Origin: Pithys albifrons albifrons
Taxonomy: Eukaryota; Chordata; Aves; Passeriformes; Thamnophilidae
Direction: 5' to 3'
Assembly (NCBI RefSeq): GCF_047495875.1
Contig: NC_092497.1
Location: 28,339,889 to 28,403,888 of the forward strand
DNA length: 64,000 nt
In this document: in pieces, positions 44,669-54,637 of the stretch
Numbering within the stretch: the first letter of the stretch is position 1
How the letters are laid out: every line of letters begins with the position of its first letter
Notes under the pieces: model-generated
The model's input: only the letters and a program-made list of their open reading frames with translations
Databases searched by the model: none
What the model was told of the DNA's origin: nothing
Position numbers and translations under genes: made by a program

Positions 44669-46640
44669 CATTACTAATTCATTAGACTGCAGTTTGGTCT
44701 TCTTTCTTCACTTAATCTGAGGAAAAGAAGTGACTAATGAATTGTGTTAATCCTGGGGAGACAGAAGGTAATTCAGAATACGTACACAGCTTCCCATCCA
44801 CATATTTTTGCAATACTGTTGCGATTTGCTTTAAGAGGTGAGGACTTCAACTCAGAAAAGCATCTCTGTTTCAAGATGGGTATTTGAGGACTTGCTTAAG
44901 TTTAAGGAAAATTCTTGACCACCTGGAGAGTCAGTGGTGCTAAACAGATGCTTCAGATAAAGCCCAGAGGAGGACATTTACATCCTGACTCTGCACAGCT
45001 TGACCATCACATGATATTTGCCATTTCTGACCCCAAGGCTTTTAGCCACACTGCCCTGATTTTTGCAGACAGTATGGGGCAGTTTAACCAGCACCTGGTT
45101 GAGATATGTTTTTAACTGTCAGTTAAAAGTAATCCTCATTGATGGGGAAATCCCATCTTGCTGTCTTCATAGCTTCATTTGAGATACAGAAGTTAACAGA
45201 TAAACAGGTAAAATGCGTTTTTAAAAACCCCTTAAAAATAGGTTATCCTTAAAAAGCAAGAAATAAGCATCTATCTCACCCAACCTTTCTGCTAACTAGA
45301 TCCATCTCTTCAAGGACTGGTTAAAATCCCTCAAAACTTCACCACATCAAAATGAGGAAATTCCCCCTTTCCCACACATGTGAGTGATGCTTGTGCATGA
45401 TGAAGAAACAAATTTCTTCTGTGGCTTGCAAATTTTCCACATACCCAAAGATATAATGATTTTAGTAACTGCCACCTTAACTGACAATAAAAGTGGGAGA
45501 TTTATGTCTGTATAAAAGGGATTTTTCTAAAGGGATTAATAATGTGCTTCTAGCCTCTAAAAAGCCCATGGTAAGACCCTCCAGACAGTGTATATTCATA
45601 GCCAGAAAAGCTATGTTTGGTTTTTTGATATTTCTAAGCTTGCTGTATTTTGGCTGATAATTATTTAGGGAACTTGTCTGTACAGGCAGAGGCAGAAAAA
45701 AATTGCATCTATGTAATAACTTAAGACTGTCTTACACACCATTAAAGTTTTGTTTGTTTGTTTGTTTTCTAATATGCGCATATTTCTTCTCCAGCATGTA
45801 GGATGCAGAACTATGGTATAAACATTTTACTGATGCTCATCTGCAGGGAACTGCCTTATCATAGAGAAATTAGTTGTATTAACATGATCAGTCACTTTTA
45901 CATGAATAAAATCAATATTTGAGGCTGCATTATATATCGTGTGTATTTCAGAAAATATCTAGGGTCCTTCTCTCACTTCCTTTTATCCAAGCAATATTTT
46001 TTTGCTACTAAATATTAAAAAGGAGTTATTTCTTCCTGTTCTTTGGTTTTCTTCAGCTATTTTTCACTCATAGATTTTCACAGCCTCCTGTGAAATCCTC
46101 TTGGTTTATCCTCTTAAACCTGTTTGCCTTTTTTCATCAAGTTTCTTTTAATTCTTTTCCTTCCCCTTCAGAGCAAGGGTAGTAAAAGTTTGAGATCACA
46201 GCCTTCAGCCTGCAACCCCAAGCTCCAGGCTGAAGGATGTTAGACTCTGGCAACTCACAGCTGTGTATGACTGTTCAAAGCCATCAGATAACACCTTAAA
46301 GAACATTTCAGTTCAGAGCCTGTCATAGAGCATAAATTTAAAAATGCAGGAATTGCAAAATTATGTGAAAGCAAATAGTTGTAAAAAAGACCTCACACAT
46401 ATATTGTGGCTGAGTGCAAAATAACGTTCATGACATTTGACTGAAAAGCAGAGTTGACTGAGGTGACAGTGAACTTCTCTGTTGGTAAACTGTTTGTGTT
46501 TTGTGAGAACATAAAATTCTTTGTCTTTTTTGACATATGCCTCAACATTTGGGTGTTCAAATAGAGATGTTTTGTTTAGAAAATTACTGTTTCAGCTCAA
46601 CAGACACTGAGGCCACAAGAAACCACTGTGATTTTCCAAC
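44669..46640. other. Intergenic, unique sequence
   Basis: AT-rich. A short (GTTT)n lies near 45,749. No recognised gene or transposon. Confidence 0.45.
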
Positions 46641-47344
46641 CTTACCAAGTTATATTGCGTACATTAAACCATCAATTTGGGGAGCAGAAGACATCCTTGC
46701 ATTCAAAGAATGACCAGTTTGAAGTTCAATAATTTGTGCCCAGCTGGAATGTGCCCAAGCATGGTCAGACAGTGCGATGCCTTCAGGGCAGCTGAGTGCC
46801 TGGGGTGTTATCCTTGTACTCATCCCATGTATGCCACCCCATACCTCTTCGTCTGGATGTTGTGCAGAATCAGTGCCAACCACCATCTCTGGGGACCTGC
46901 CAGGTGCTGGCAATCCTTCAAAGCTGTAGCACCAGCCCTGCCCTATGCAGAGCCCTGAGCTTCCTATGAAGATAGAGGGCTGTTGGTGGGAGGAGTATCT
47001 GTGGGAGCTGCAGGAGCAGGGGGCATGCCACGCAGGTCACTGTCTGCCTTTCCTGCCACCTCCCTGCCCACATTGCTGGGACAGCTGAAACTCTCCTGGT
47101 GACAAGGGTGAGGATCCTGAAAGAGCTCTGGGCACAAAGATTTGACACAGAGGATGTGGATGGTGATGTGTTCCCAGTTCTGGTGTGACACCTCTTTGCC
47201 ATTGTTGTCTTCTCCTTTGGCAGCTCTTGGTCTCTGTCATCTTCCCACTGGGACAGCTCTTGGTCTCTGTCACCTGACACCTCTGTGCCACACTGCATAT
47301 CACTGATGTTTTGGGTTCTGCCCTTTTGCTTCGCCCTCCCTCTA
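46641..47344. other. Unclassified GC-richer segment
   Basis: Distinctly richer in GC than its surroundings and ends where a CR1 begins. It holds a short tandem repeat (CAGCTCTTGGTCTCTGTCA at 47,221 and again at 47,253). Open frames up to 151 codons on the minus strand carry no domain I know. It could be an old transposon or LTR piece. Confidence 0.35.
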
Positions 47345-47990
47345 CAGGGACTTTCTGCTTTCAATGGAGTCAACAGCTCCTCTCAACTTAGTGTAGTCAG
47401 CAAACAGTATACCTTTGAGTTCTGTATTCAAGTCCTTTGTGAAGACACTGGAGAGCACTGGACCTAAGATGGAGCCCTGCAGAGCCCCACTGGTGACTGG
47501 CCACCAGCCTGATGTCACCCCATTCACTCTTTGCACCTGTCCTGTGAGCCACTTGCTCACCAATCACATGAGGTGTTTATCCAGCTGTGTGCTTAACATT
47601 TTGTCCAGAAGGATGCTAGAAGAGACAGTATCAAAAGCTTTACTGAAATCAAAAAATATTACATCAGCTGGCTTTCCCTGGTCTTCTGGGTGGAGAACTT
47701 TGTCTTATAAGGAAATTAAGTTTGTCAGGCAGGACTTTTCCCTCAAGAACCTGTGATGACTGTGACCAGTTCCTGAACTGGCTTCCATATTCTTTTCAGT
47801 AACTTCCATAGTAATCTCCAGAATTTTACCAGTCATTGCAGGGAGATTGACAGTCCTGTCATGTCCGGGGTCATCCTTCTTACCCTTCTTGAAGACTGGG
47901 ACATTTGCCCACTTCCAGTCACCTGAGACCTCTTCAGATTATCAAGACTCTTTAAAAATCATTGAAAATGGTCTCAAGATCTCTTTCCCC
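47345..47990 (-). mobile_element. Old CR1 LINE, reverse transcriptase region
   Basis: The minus strand encodes SKWLTGQVQRVNGVTSGWW, VTSGALQGSILGPVL and ILFADYTKLRGAVDSIESRK, typical of CR1 reverse transcriptase. The catalytic FADD reads FADY. The right part (47,590-47,985) is the complement of upstream CR1 sequence but the frame is broken. Both ends are truncated. Confidence 0.85.
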
Positions 47991-48500
47991 AGTGAGTTAT
48001 ATCACAGCCATAGTTTTTCCATAATTTTCTTTTTTACATTTTTCTGCGTACTTCAACAAGCTGTAATTTCAAGTACTTGATTATACAAATCCTACATATT
48101 GTATAGCACTTTCCTAAAAAAACCACATAAGTTGCTTACCAATAGACTCTCCATTCCACCAGGGTCATATTTCATTGTGAGGTTCCCCATACTCTTAATT
48201 GCCCTGATACAGCTGTTCATAGCACTGAACTGTGCACCAGATCAATGAAATTACTCAAATAAATATATCTTTCATTTTTTGAATTATTCTAAAGTGTGGG
48301 GGTTTGAGTCAAAATCTGCCAAAATAAAAAGCTACTTCACTAATGATATTTTTCTAACTCCAAGCTGTTCTCCATTCTCAATCTCTCTTCTCCAGTGGGG
48401 CAGAAGACAAAGAGGGCATCTATAGCTGAAAAGCATCTACACTTGCTTACCCATCCTAAATTTCATTGCTGCATTTCTTCATTACATTAATGAATGGAAC
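47991..48500. other. Intergenic, unique sequence
   Basis: No gene or repeat recognised. Confidence 0.45.
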
Positions 48501-48712
48501 AATAAGAAAGGAAAAACAAAAGAAAAAAGAAAAGAAGAAAAGAAAAAGAAAAGAAAAGAAAAGAAGAAAAAAAGAAAAGAAAAGAAAAGAAAAGAAAAGA
48601 AAAGAAAAGAAAAGAAAAGAAAAGAAAAGAAAAGAAAAGAAAAGAAAAGAAAAGAAAAGAAAAGAAAAGAAAAGAAAAGAGAAAAGAAAAGAAAAGAAAA
48701 GAAAAGAGAAAA
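48501..48712 (+). repeat. (AAAAG)n pentanucleotide microsatellite
   Basis: Pure-purine strand. The left third is irregular, then about 22 consecutive AAAAG units follow to about 48,680. The open frames of Lys/Arg/Glu or Phe/Ser/Leu across it are not genes. Confidence 0.97.
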
Positions 48713-50235
48713 CCCTCACCAACAAAACAGCAAGAGCGTGTGGGTCAGATCCAAAATGTCAGCCATGTTAGTTTTGATGTGTTAGTTCTTGCTCTTGTCA
48801 AATGTGATTTCCTTAGGTGCGTATATGGGGGTAAGCATCATTCCATACCTAGACATCACACCCTGCCTGGACCTGCCCCCCTGGCTGGGGCGCCTTTCAC
48901 AGCAGCTCCTCTTACCTTCTAGGAGAGATTGACTCTGGATGGAAAAGTCGGGATGACAGTCCCTGACATTTGCTATAAATGAACATTAGTATAATGTGTT
49001 TTCTTTGACACTGTGGTTAGATGTGTGTTTCCTATTTTGAATAGGGGTGTTTCAGCACAGACACGTAACGGATGTCTAGCTATCTGTAACTCTGCCTCTA
49101 TGTCTCTCGATTTCTCTCTTTTCTCTGGTGGAGTGTAATTGCACTCTCTATTTATACTATTACAGTCTCAATTTTATGTCAGTTTTCTAAAAGTGCTTGA
49201 ATTGGGCTATTTGACATTTCCTTGTGCTAATGCACTCTTATCCAGAGAGAATACTGGTTTTGAAGGAAATATTAATATTTCTGGGAAGTGGGAGAACAGA
49301 AAAAAGTTGACAGATAAATACTGTCAACAAGAAGCAGGTTCTGCAGGGGAAGCTTTTATCTGATGAAGACACAAGTCATCCATCATGTCCAAATAAAAAG
49401 AGTTATCATTATTAATGGTAATTAACAGTAGCACTGTTATTGCTCATTATTTTATATTGCTCCATGAAGGATGTCACATGATGAAGTAGTACCTATTGAA
49501 GGCACTTGCAAGCTGCACAGGTCTTGCTTGGGATTTACGGCATTGGGCCTAATGCAGTTTCAGCCATATCTTCTCAGAAATTAAATAAGAACCTTAAGAT
49601 AACTCCAGAGCTGTTCAGAAGGGAGATGCACTGCAATAGCAGGGGAAAACCAAGGATGGTGTGAAAACAGCAAATGATGCTGCAGTATTCTTTTTTACCT
49701 GCGCTCCTTCCTCCACTTTTTCTGGGTGATGTCATGTCCTGTGGCACATTCTCTTTAAATTATCTTGTAAAGTCTGCAGAAGTAGGAAACTTTCCCAGTT
49801 TGTATGTGTACCATCAGGAAATCTTCCTCCTTCCAACACCCTGCAAGCATTCAGGCAGACTGTCCTCTGTGCAGGATTGTGTCAGTTCTGCAGAATTTTT
49901 GTCATTCATCAATTTTAAACTCCCAGGCAGGGGAATTTACTGATTAAAAAAGTTTAATTGAGAGGATAGATCACAATTAGATGTACAATACACTCAGTCA
50001 GAGATGCTGTTGTGTATGGATCAGGGGTGGTATGTTTTTGTGCAATTTTAATTGTTTTGGAGACATTTACAGTTGGGCTAATTTCTTTTGAGTTCTCTCT
50101 CATGTTTCTGGAGCACAACAGGAAGCTGATGAGATGAAACATTTGAGCAGAGTTTTACCATATGAGATCTAGGTTAAGTTAAAAAAAACCCAACATGTAA
50201 ACTTGTTGACTTAAAGGAGTTTCAATTTATTTTAT
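48713..50235. other. Intergenic, unique sequence
   Basis: No recognised gene or repeat between the microsatellite and the retrovirus. Confidence 0.45.
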
Positions 50236-50241
50236 AGCGGA
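50236..50241. repeat. Target-site duplication, left copy (provirus)
   Basis: AGCGGA directly before the 3' LTR. It is identical to 54,632-54,637. Confidence 0.9.
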
Positions 50242-50459
50242 TGTTGCAAACCAGGCGCTAGGGAGACTGCACACACCAATGTGATGTTCAAGCAAATCCC
50301 AAGTTTATTTGAAAACACAGGTATATATGACCTCAAGTCACCCTGCCCCAGGTGCGGTGGTCTGACTCCAATTGGTTGAGGCTGGAAACACGTTCTTTTA
50401 AGGTGAAAACGAAACTTGTAATGTGGTCCTCCAGACCCACCTGAATCAGGGCTGCAACA
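50242..50459 (-). repeat. 3' LTR of the provirus
   Basis: 218 bases with the same ends and the same TATA and AATAAA signals. It differs from the 5' LTR at seven positions by hand count (about 3%), with no indels. Confidence 0.95.
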
Positions 50460-50472
50460 TCTCCCCCTTTTG
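50460..50472 (-). promoter_or_regulatory. Polypurine tract
   Basis: The minus strand reads AAAAGGGGGAGA directly before the TG of the 3' LTR, the classical position for plus-strand priming. Confidence 0.9.
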
Positions 50473-51259
50473 TTTCAAAGAACAAAGCAAAAATGCAAAC
50501 AACATAATACACATCATGCATATTGCAACTTGAACAGAAAGGCTGAAAATTTTGAAAATTGAGAAATAACATTTTGAAAATCTTAAATTTTGCTAATTCA
50601 AGACTTAACAGGGTATTTTGCAGGTTACACGTCCCTACCTCCCGCTCTCTTTTCAAAATAGAACTTTTGGAAGGAGGTACAGTAACCTTTGTAAACTCAC
50701 ACAAACTAATACATGACTAAGACATGTATGTTTGGCAAACTTACAACTACTGCAAAACAAGAAACTTTTCTTTCACGCGTGAAATTGTGGTCTTCCTGTG
50801 CAGTCGTCACAGCACAGACCACTGTAAACAAACTACAAATTTTATTAAACTTTGTGCAAAGTGTCCAAGAGTGCAGAGTGACTTAACTTAGCAAAGAAGC
50901 AAGTTTAGTCCAGCTGAGCTAAATCTCCTTATGTTCAAGGTCCATTCTCAGAACTTCTGTGTGGCCATCACAGAGGTTTGAGAATGAAGCTTTGATTTTT
51001 AGTCCTTATACACTCTTGGTAAAGCAGTACACAAGTCTGAATTCACAGAGGAAATTCACAAAGGCTAAACATAACCACTTACATTCTGCAGAAAATGTTC
51101 AGCAGCTGAGGGGACAGGTGTCTTTACCCCTACAGCCTGCTGGGCAACTTGGTAGTGCAATAAGCTCAAAACTGCACTTTAACTGAAAGTTAACAGAATT
51201 TCAAAATATAGGCTAAACAACATGCTCTTGAACTGGACTGTTCTTGTTTGATTGGACAG
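50473..51259 (-). other. Retroviral 3' non-coding region
   Basis: About 790 bases between the env stop and the polypurine tract, without a convincing frame. Long for a simple retrovirus 3' end. It may hold regulatory or remnant sequence. Confidence 0.5.
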
Positions 51260-52331
51260 TTAATGACTATTCCTGCAAATAAGAACAATCAAACAAATCA
51301 TAATAACAACTAGGATCAATACTCCTTGAATCAGTGCTGCTTCTTGCCAGGTTATTAGGCTTAGGGAATGAACCCATTTCTTTAAAGGAGAAATGTTAGC
51401 TGTTAGCTTGTCAGAATTATTTTTCACTGCTTGTGCTTTTTTGGAGTGTTTGCTTAATTCTGTGGAACATATTCCTTTAAACTCATCACATTGGTAACCA
51501 TGAATCACCAACAAGAATCTTACGGCTTCTCTGTTTTGTAATACTGCTTGTTCTATCCTATCAGCATCTGTTGAGAAATCATTAAGCATTTTGGCAATGA
51601 TGTTTAGTTGTTCCTGCACTCAGTAGTTAAGCATTTGCACTAAACGTAATGCTCTGTCTACACCAACTGGGGAAAAAACTGCTGCTTGCAAATTTCCTGT
51701 ATCACTCCAATGTTCTATGGTGTTTTCCTCAGCTTGAGGACTAGACCACTTAACATGCTCTTGTATTGATTGTGTAAATTTGGTCAGCTGGCCTAAGTAA
51801 CAAGGTCCACTTTTTACCTGGGCAGGTATTCCAGGCCATGCTCTATTACCACAAATTAAGAAATATCCAGGAGGCAACACTCTTCTCCAGTTACCTTTTG
51901 TGTGAACCAATCTTGTTTTGGGGTAACTTGTATTTTGTGAACCAACAACATTCCAACACCAACTGCTATTGGTGTAACTCTTATTATGAGGAGTGACATC
52001 TGTGCTTCCCACAGGAAAATATTGCTGTGACCAGTGTTTGTTTGACCATTCAGATACACTAGAATGCACAGGGTGAAATTCAACACAACTCATTTCTAAG
52101 GAGAGCTCCTACTAACCTTAGCTCTTGTGGATCTCTCTCTAAGGAAGTATTCAATTGCCTTATGATGTCTGCTATGGTTTCTCCAGTACCACTGCAGGAC
52201 ACTTTTGCTTCCTCAATACCAAAAGGAATGAAATCTTTGATGTTATGATAAGGTATTCCTATAAGGCACACTTTGTTTGGTTCTCCTGCTTTAACCATGT
52301 TATCTGAGCAGAAATTTTCTAGATTTGCCTG
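51260..52331 (-). pseudogene. Broken, shortened env (SU and TM remnants)
   Basis: Env-like sequence continues in frame after the TAA of the gag-like frame. A first SU piece (52,080-52,298) contains KVCLIGIPYHNIKDFIPFG. A frame change near 52,085 leads to a second piece (51,620-52,093) with PPGYFLICGNRAWPGIP and GPCYLGQLT. A TGA near 51,622 interrupts it. The TM part (51,260-51,619) has a heptad region, an LQNREAV segment, a CX6C motif (CDEFKGIC) followed by Ser where a third Cys is common, and a membrane anchor of about 20 residues near its end. The whole region is about 357 codons, short for a retroviral Env. It cannot make a full Env as it stands. Confidence 0.85.
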
Positions 52332-54176
52332 TTAAGAAAGCATTATCCATACATTTTGATTAGTAACAGCAACAAGACAAGTTACAAATGCAAGAGATAC
52401 ACTTAGATACTCTCTGGATTTAACTACCCTTTGAATTATGGTGGCTAGATGCTTTCCATCTGGCTTCACCATAGCTGTGAAGGCTTCTGAAATGGTCTTT
52501 TGAGTTACCAGAGGCTTCCCTGTTCTAGGAAGGTTAGAAAAGACAGCTAAAGCAGCATTTTTGGATCTTTCAAATCCCTTTTTTACTACATCGTGATTCC
52601 CAGCTCCCCCCAGCATGTCCCAAACAGAGGCTTCTTTTTCTTTTGCTCTCCATTCTGGGATACAGCTGGTGGGTGTGGCTGTCGGTGATGGAGGCTGCAG
52701 GTACCAGGTTGCCGGCGCAGGGCAAGTCCCTACCGGCGCGGGGGGTTCCAGTGCCGGTGCTGGCAGCTGCGGGCAGCGCGAGGCTATTGGGGAGGGAGTC
52801 CCCGCTGGTGCTGCAGAGCTTGGGTCCTGCGCGCCCAGAGCTGACGCTTGCGCTGTGAATGGCGCACAGTGAAGGCAATGCCCGGGGGGAGCTCCGGTGG
52901 CTCCGCTCCAATGGGGAGGAGTCTCTCCCCTCTCCATGACGTAGTCGATCCACGGAGGAGGTGGTGGGGGTGGCGCGGGAACCGATTCTCCCCAGGAGCG
53001 GGCGAATTTGGAGCCGTCCTTGTCCCCTGTGGGCCGCGGGGGACCCGCGCCTGGCGCATGTGCTGTGATTTGCATGCAGTAGGGAGGGGGGTTGGGCCGT
53101 CTTTGCGCCTTGTGGTAAGGGCGCGCAATTCCTTTGTTTGATTTCGCAGGCTTTTCGATCATGTGGTCTCTTTGTTTTCCTGGCCACGTGGTTTCGAGTC
53201 CTGCCGAAATGTCTCCCGCGGCCGCCTCTTGCCGCAACGGAGCGACTCTGGCATACCCGCAGGGCGGCGGGGAGCGCGGCGGCAGGGCGACTTCAGCCCT
53301 GAGGTACCCACAGGGCATTGGCGGCAGCGGCGGCGGAGCCAGTGCCGAAGGTGGATGGACAGGGGGAGAGAAACTCCACGGGGTTTGTCCCCCCCTCCAC
53401 ATGTCTCTCTCGGCTGAGGGTATCCCCCATCGCGCCTTCTCGGAGTAAGGATTTAAATAAAAGCCACTCACAGTTTGGTTTTCTGCGGTGTGTTTCGTGG
53501 GGTTCCAAGGTTGCTGCTGAGGTCCGGCCGCTTCTACAGCGGCAGCCGGTGGTCTCATTTGCTGTGCATAGGCTGTTTCTTGGTAGTTGTAAGGCGGTGC
53601 AAAGACAACTTCTTGGCTTTTTGCGGTGACGAACGGCGTGGAAAAGCTCTGATTCCATGGTTGCTGTGGTCTTGCCGGGTTTTCCAGAGCGGGAGCGGGT
53701 GGTGCCGCGTATGGGTACCACAGCGGGGGTTCCACGAGCACTGCGGGCGGCAGCGGTGTGGCAGAGCGGTACCGCGGCGGCGTTTCTGCGAGCAGCGGTG
53801 CCCACGGCGGTGCAGAAGGATGTTCAGGGGAAAAATCGCCCTGCAGAAACAGACTTTTTTCCCTTCTCTCCGGTAGATCAAGGTTTTTACGGGCTCGTTC
53901 TACCTCTAACACCATTTTCCTTACAGCTGCATATGACGGAATGAGCTGTAAAAATTCGTCGGTTGCAGTTTGTACTAAATTCCACAAATCTGCCCCAATT
54001 TTATCACACAGTTCTATGGAAAGCGTGGAATTGGCATCGGTTAAATGCACCCGACTAAAGCACCAATCCAAAAATTCCTGTAATGCTTGTCTTTCAATGT
54101 TTGTTTTTGTAACACGAGCTAGTTTTTCAAATTTATCAAGCAATAAGTTCGTTTTAGTCGAGTTGGAATTTCCCAT
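52332..54176 (-). CDS. Gag-like protein fused to an Env-leader-like C-terminus
   Basis: An intact 614-codon frame starts at the first AUG after the leader. Residues 1-6 (MGNSNS) fit an N-myristoylation signal. Residues 7-105 are helical and charged, matrix-like. Residues 115-510 are rich in Pro, Ala, Gly and Arg, with a PPPY late-domain motif at 363-366, an APPY at 193-196 and a seven-proline run near 402-408. There is no major homology region and no CCHC zinc knuckle, so capsid and nucleocapsid appear deleted. Residues 508-614 differ in composition and end in a hydrophobic stretch (about 589-604) that could be an Env signal peptide. After the TAA, the same frame continues into env-like sequence. 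The joining of gag to env leader is inferred. The frame is CpG-rich and undamaged. Confidence 0.75.
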   Translation of the reverse strand: MGNSNSTKTNLLLDKFEKLARVTKTNIERQALQEFLDWCFSRVHLTDANSTLSIELCDKIGADLWNLVQTATDEFLQLIPSYAAVRKMVLEVERARKNLDLPERREKSLFLQGDFSPEHPSAPPWAPLLAETPPRYRSATPLPPAVLVEPPLWYPYAAPPAPALENPARPQQPWNQSFSTPFVTAKSQEVVFAPPYNYQETAYAQQMRPPAAAVEAAGPQQQPWNPTKHTAENQTVSGFYLNPYSEKARWGIPSAERDMWRGGQTPWSFSPPVHPPSALAPPPLPPMPCGYLRAEVALPPRSPPPCGYARVAPLRQEAAAGDISAGLETTWPGKQRDHMIEKPAKSNKGIARPYHKAQRRPNPPPYCMQITAHAPGAGPPRPTGDKDGSKFARSWGESVPAPPPPPPPWIDYVMERGETPPHWSGATGAPPGHCLHCAPFTAQASALGAQDPSSAAPAGTPSPIASRCPQLPAPALEPPAPVGTCPAPATWYLQPPSPTATPTSCIPEWRAKEKEASVWDMLGGAGNHDVVKKGFERSKNAALAVFSNLPRTGKPLVTQKTISEAFTAMVKPDGKHLATIIQRVVKSREYLSVSLAFVTCLVAVTNQNVWIMLS

Positions 54177-54185
54177 GTTTCTTTA

Positions 54186-54191
54186 ACTCAC
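54186..54191 (-). promoter_or_regulatory. Splice donor in the leader
   Basis: The minus strand reads CCG|GTGAGT, a consensus donor, 10 bases before the gag start codon. A subgenomic env transcript would use it. Confidence 0.6.
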
Positions 54192-54230
54192 CGGTTCGAA
54201 GGTCGTGGTTCTTTCAGTCCATGTTCTTCC

Positions 54231-54346
54231 AGCAGCTCTCAAGGCCACTACACAAAACTCCCAAGTTTACGGGAGACAGAAGCTCTCGGAGGCTTCTCCA
54301 CAAAGCACCCAAAAAAACTGGGGCATAGCAGCTCTCGGAGGCCACT
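54231..54346 (-). repeat. Three-copy repeat in the retroviral leader
   Basis: The motif AGCAGCTCTCGGAGGCCAC (plus-strand reading, with variants) starts at 54,231, 54,278 and 54,327, a spacing of 47 and 49 bases. The sequence between the motifs is also partly similar (ACAAA...CCCAA). It lies between the primer-binding site and gag, where packaging signals normally lie. Confidence 0.7.
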
Positions 54347-54392
54347 TCTTAAGGTTCTAGGCAGGTCTGCAGGTGGCTTTCATGTCTTCAAA

Positions 54393-54412
54393 TCACGTCG
54401 AGGGTCCACCAA
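54393..54412 (-). promoter_or_regulatory. Primer-binding site (tRNA-Trp-like)
   Basis: One base after the LTR, the minus strand reads TGGTGGACCCTCGACGTGAT. It starts with the obligatory TGG and resembles the tRNA-Trp site of avian retroviruses, with one extra G and one extra T. Another tRNA is possible. Confidence 0.7.
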
Positions 54413-54413
54413 T

Positions 54414-54631
54414 TGTTGCAAACCAGGCGCTAGGGAGACTGCACACACCAATGTGATGTTCAAGCAAATCCCAAGTTTATTCAAAAACACAGGTATATAT
54501 GACCTCAAGTGACCCCGCCCCAGGTGCGGTGGTCTGACTCCAATTGGTTGAGGCTGTAAACATGTCCTTTTAAGGTGAAAACGAAACTTGTAATGTGGTC
54601 CTCCAGACCCACCTGAATCAGGGCTGCAACA
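54414..54631 (-). repeat. 5' LTR of the provirus
   Basis: 218 bases. On the minus strand it begins TGTTGCAGCCC and ends GGTTTGCAACA. It contains CCAAT, a TATATA box (54,494-54,499) and AATAAA (54,476-54,481). With transcription starting about 25 bases after the TATA box, AATAAA would lie in U3 and R plus U5 would span only about 55 bases. Confidence 0.95.
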
Positions 54632-54637
54632 AGCGGA
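54632..54637. repeat. Target-site duplication, right copy (provirus)
   Basis: AGCGGA directly after the 5' LTR. A perfect 6-bp duplication shows the LTRs came from one integration. Confidence 0.9.

Larger units (their letters stand above)
50242..54631 (-). mobile_element. Pol-less endogenous retrovirus (gag/env provirus)
   Basis: A complete 4,390-base provirus on the minus strand. It has two 218-base LTRs with TG...CA ends, a 6-bp target duplication (AGCGGA), a primer-binding site, a leader, a gag-like frame, env remnants, a polypurine tract and the 3' LTR. There is no protease, reverse transcriptase, RNase H or integrase, and no capsid or nucleocapsid motif was seen. The 6-bp duplication, tRNA-Trp-like binding site and short R region suggest an alpharetrovirus-like group. 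The layout recalls deleted chicken elements of the EAV-HP/ART-CH kind. It would need helper enzymes to move. The pol-less structure is visible. The group assignment is inferred. Confidence 0.93.

Noticed and set aside
48456..48771. Lys/Arg-rich and Phe/Ser-rich frames of about 100 codons
   Set aside because: Translation of the (AAAAG)n microsatellite.
52570..53881. Many other-frame and plus-strand frames of 85-205 codons across the gag region
   Set aside because: Shadow frames of the 614-codon frame in CpG-rich sequence. No retroviral or cellular domains.
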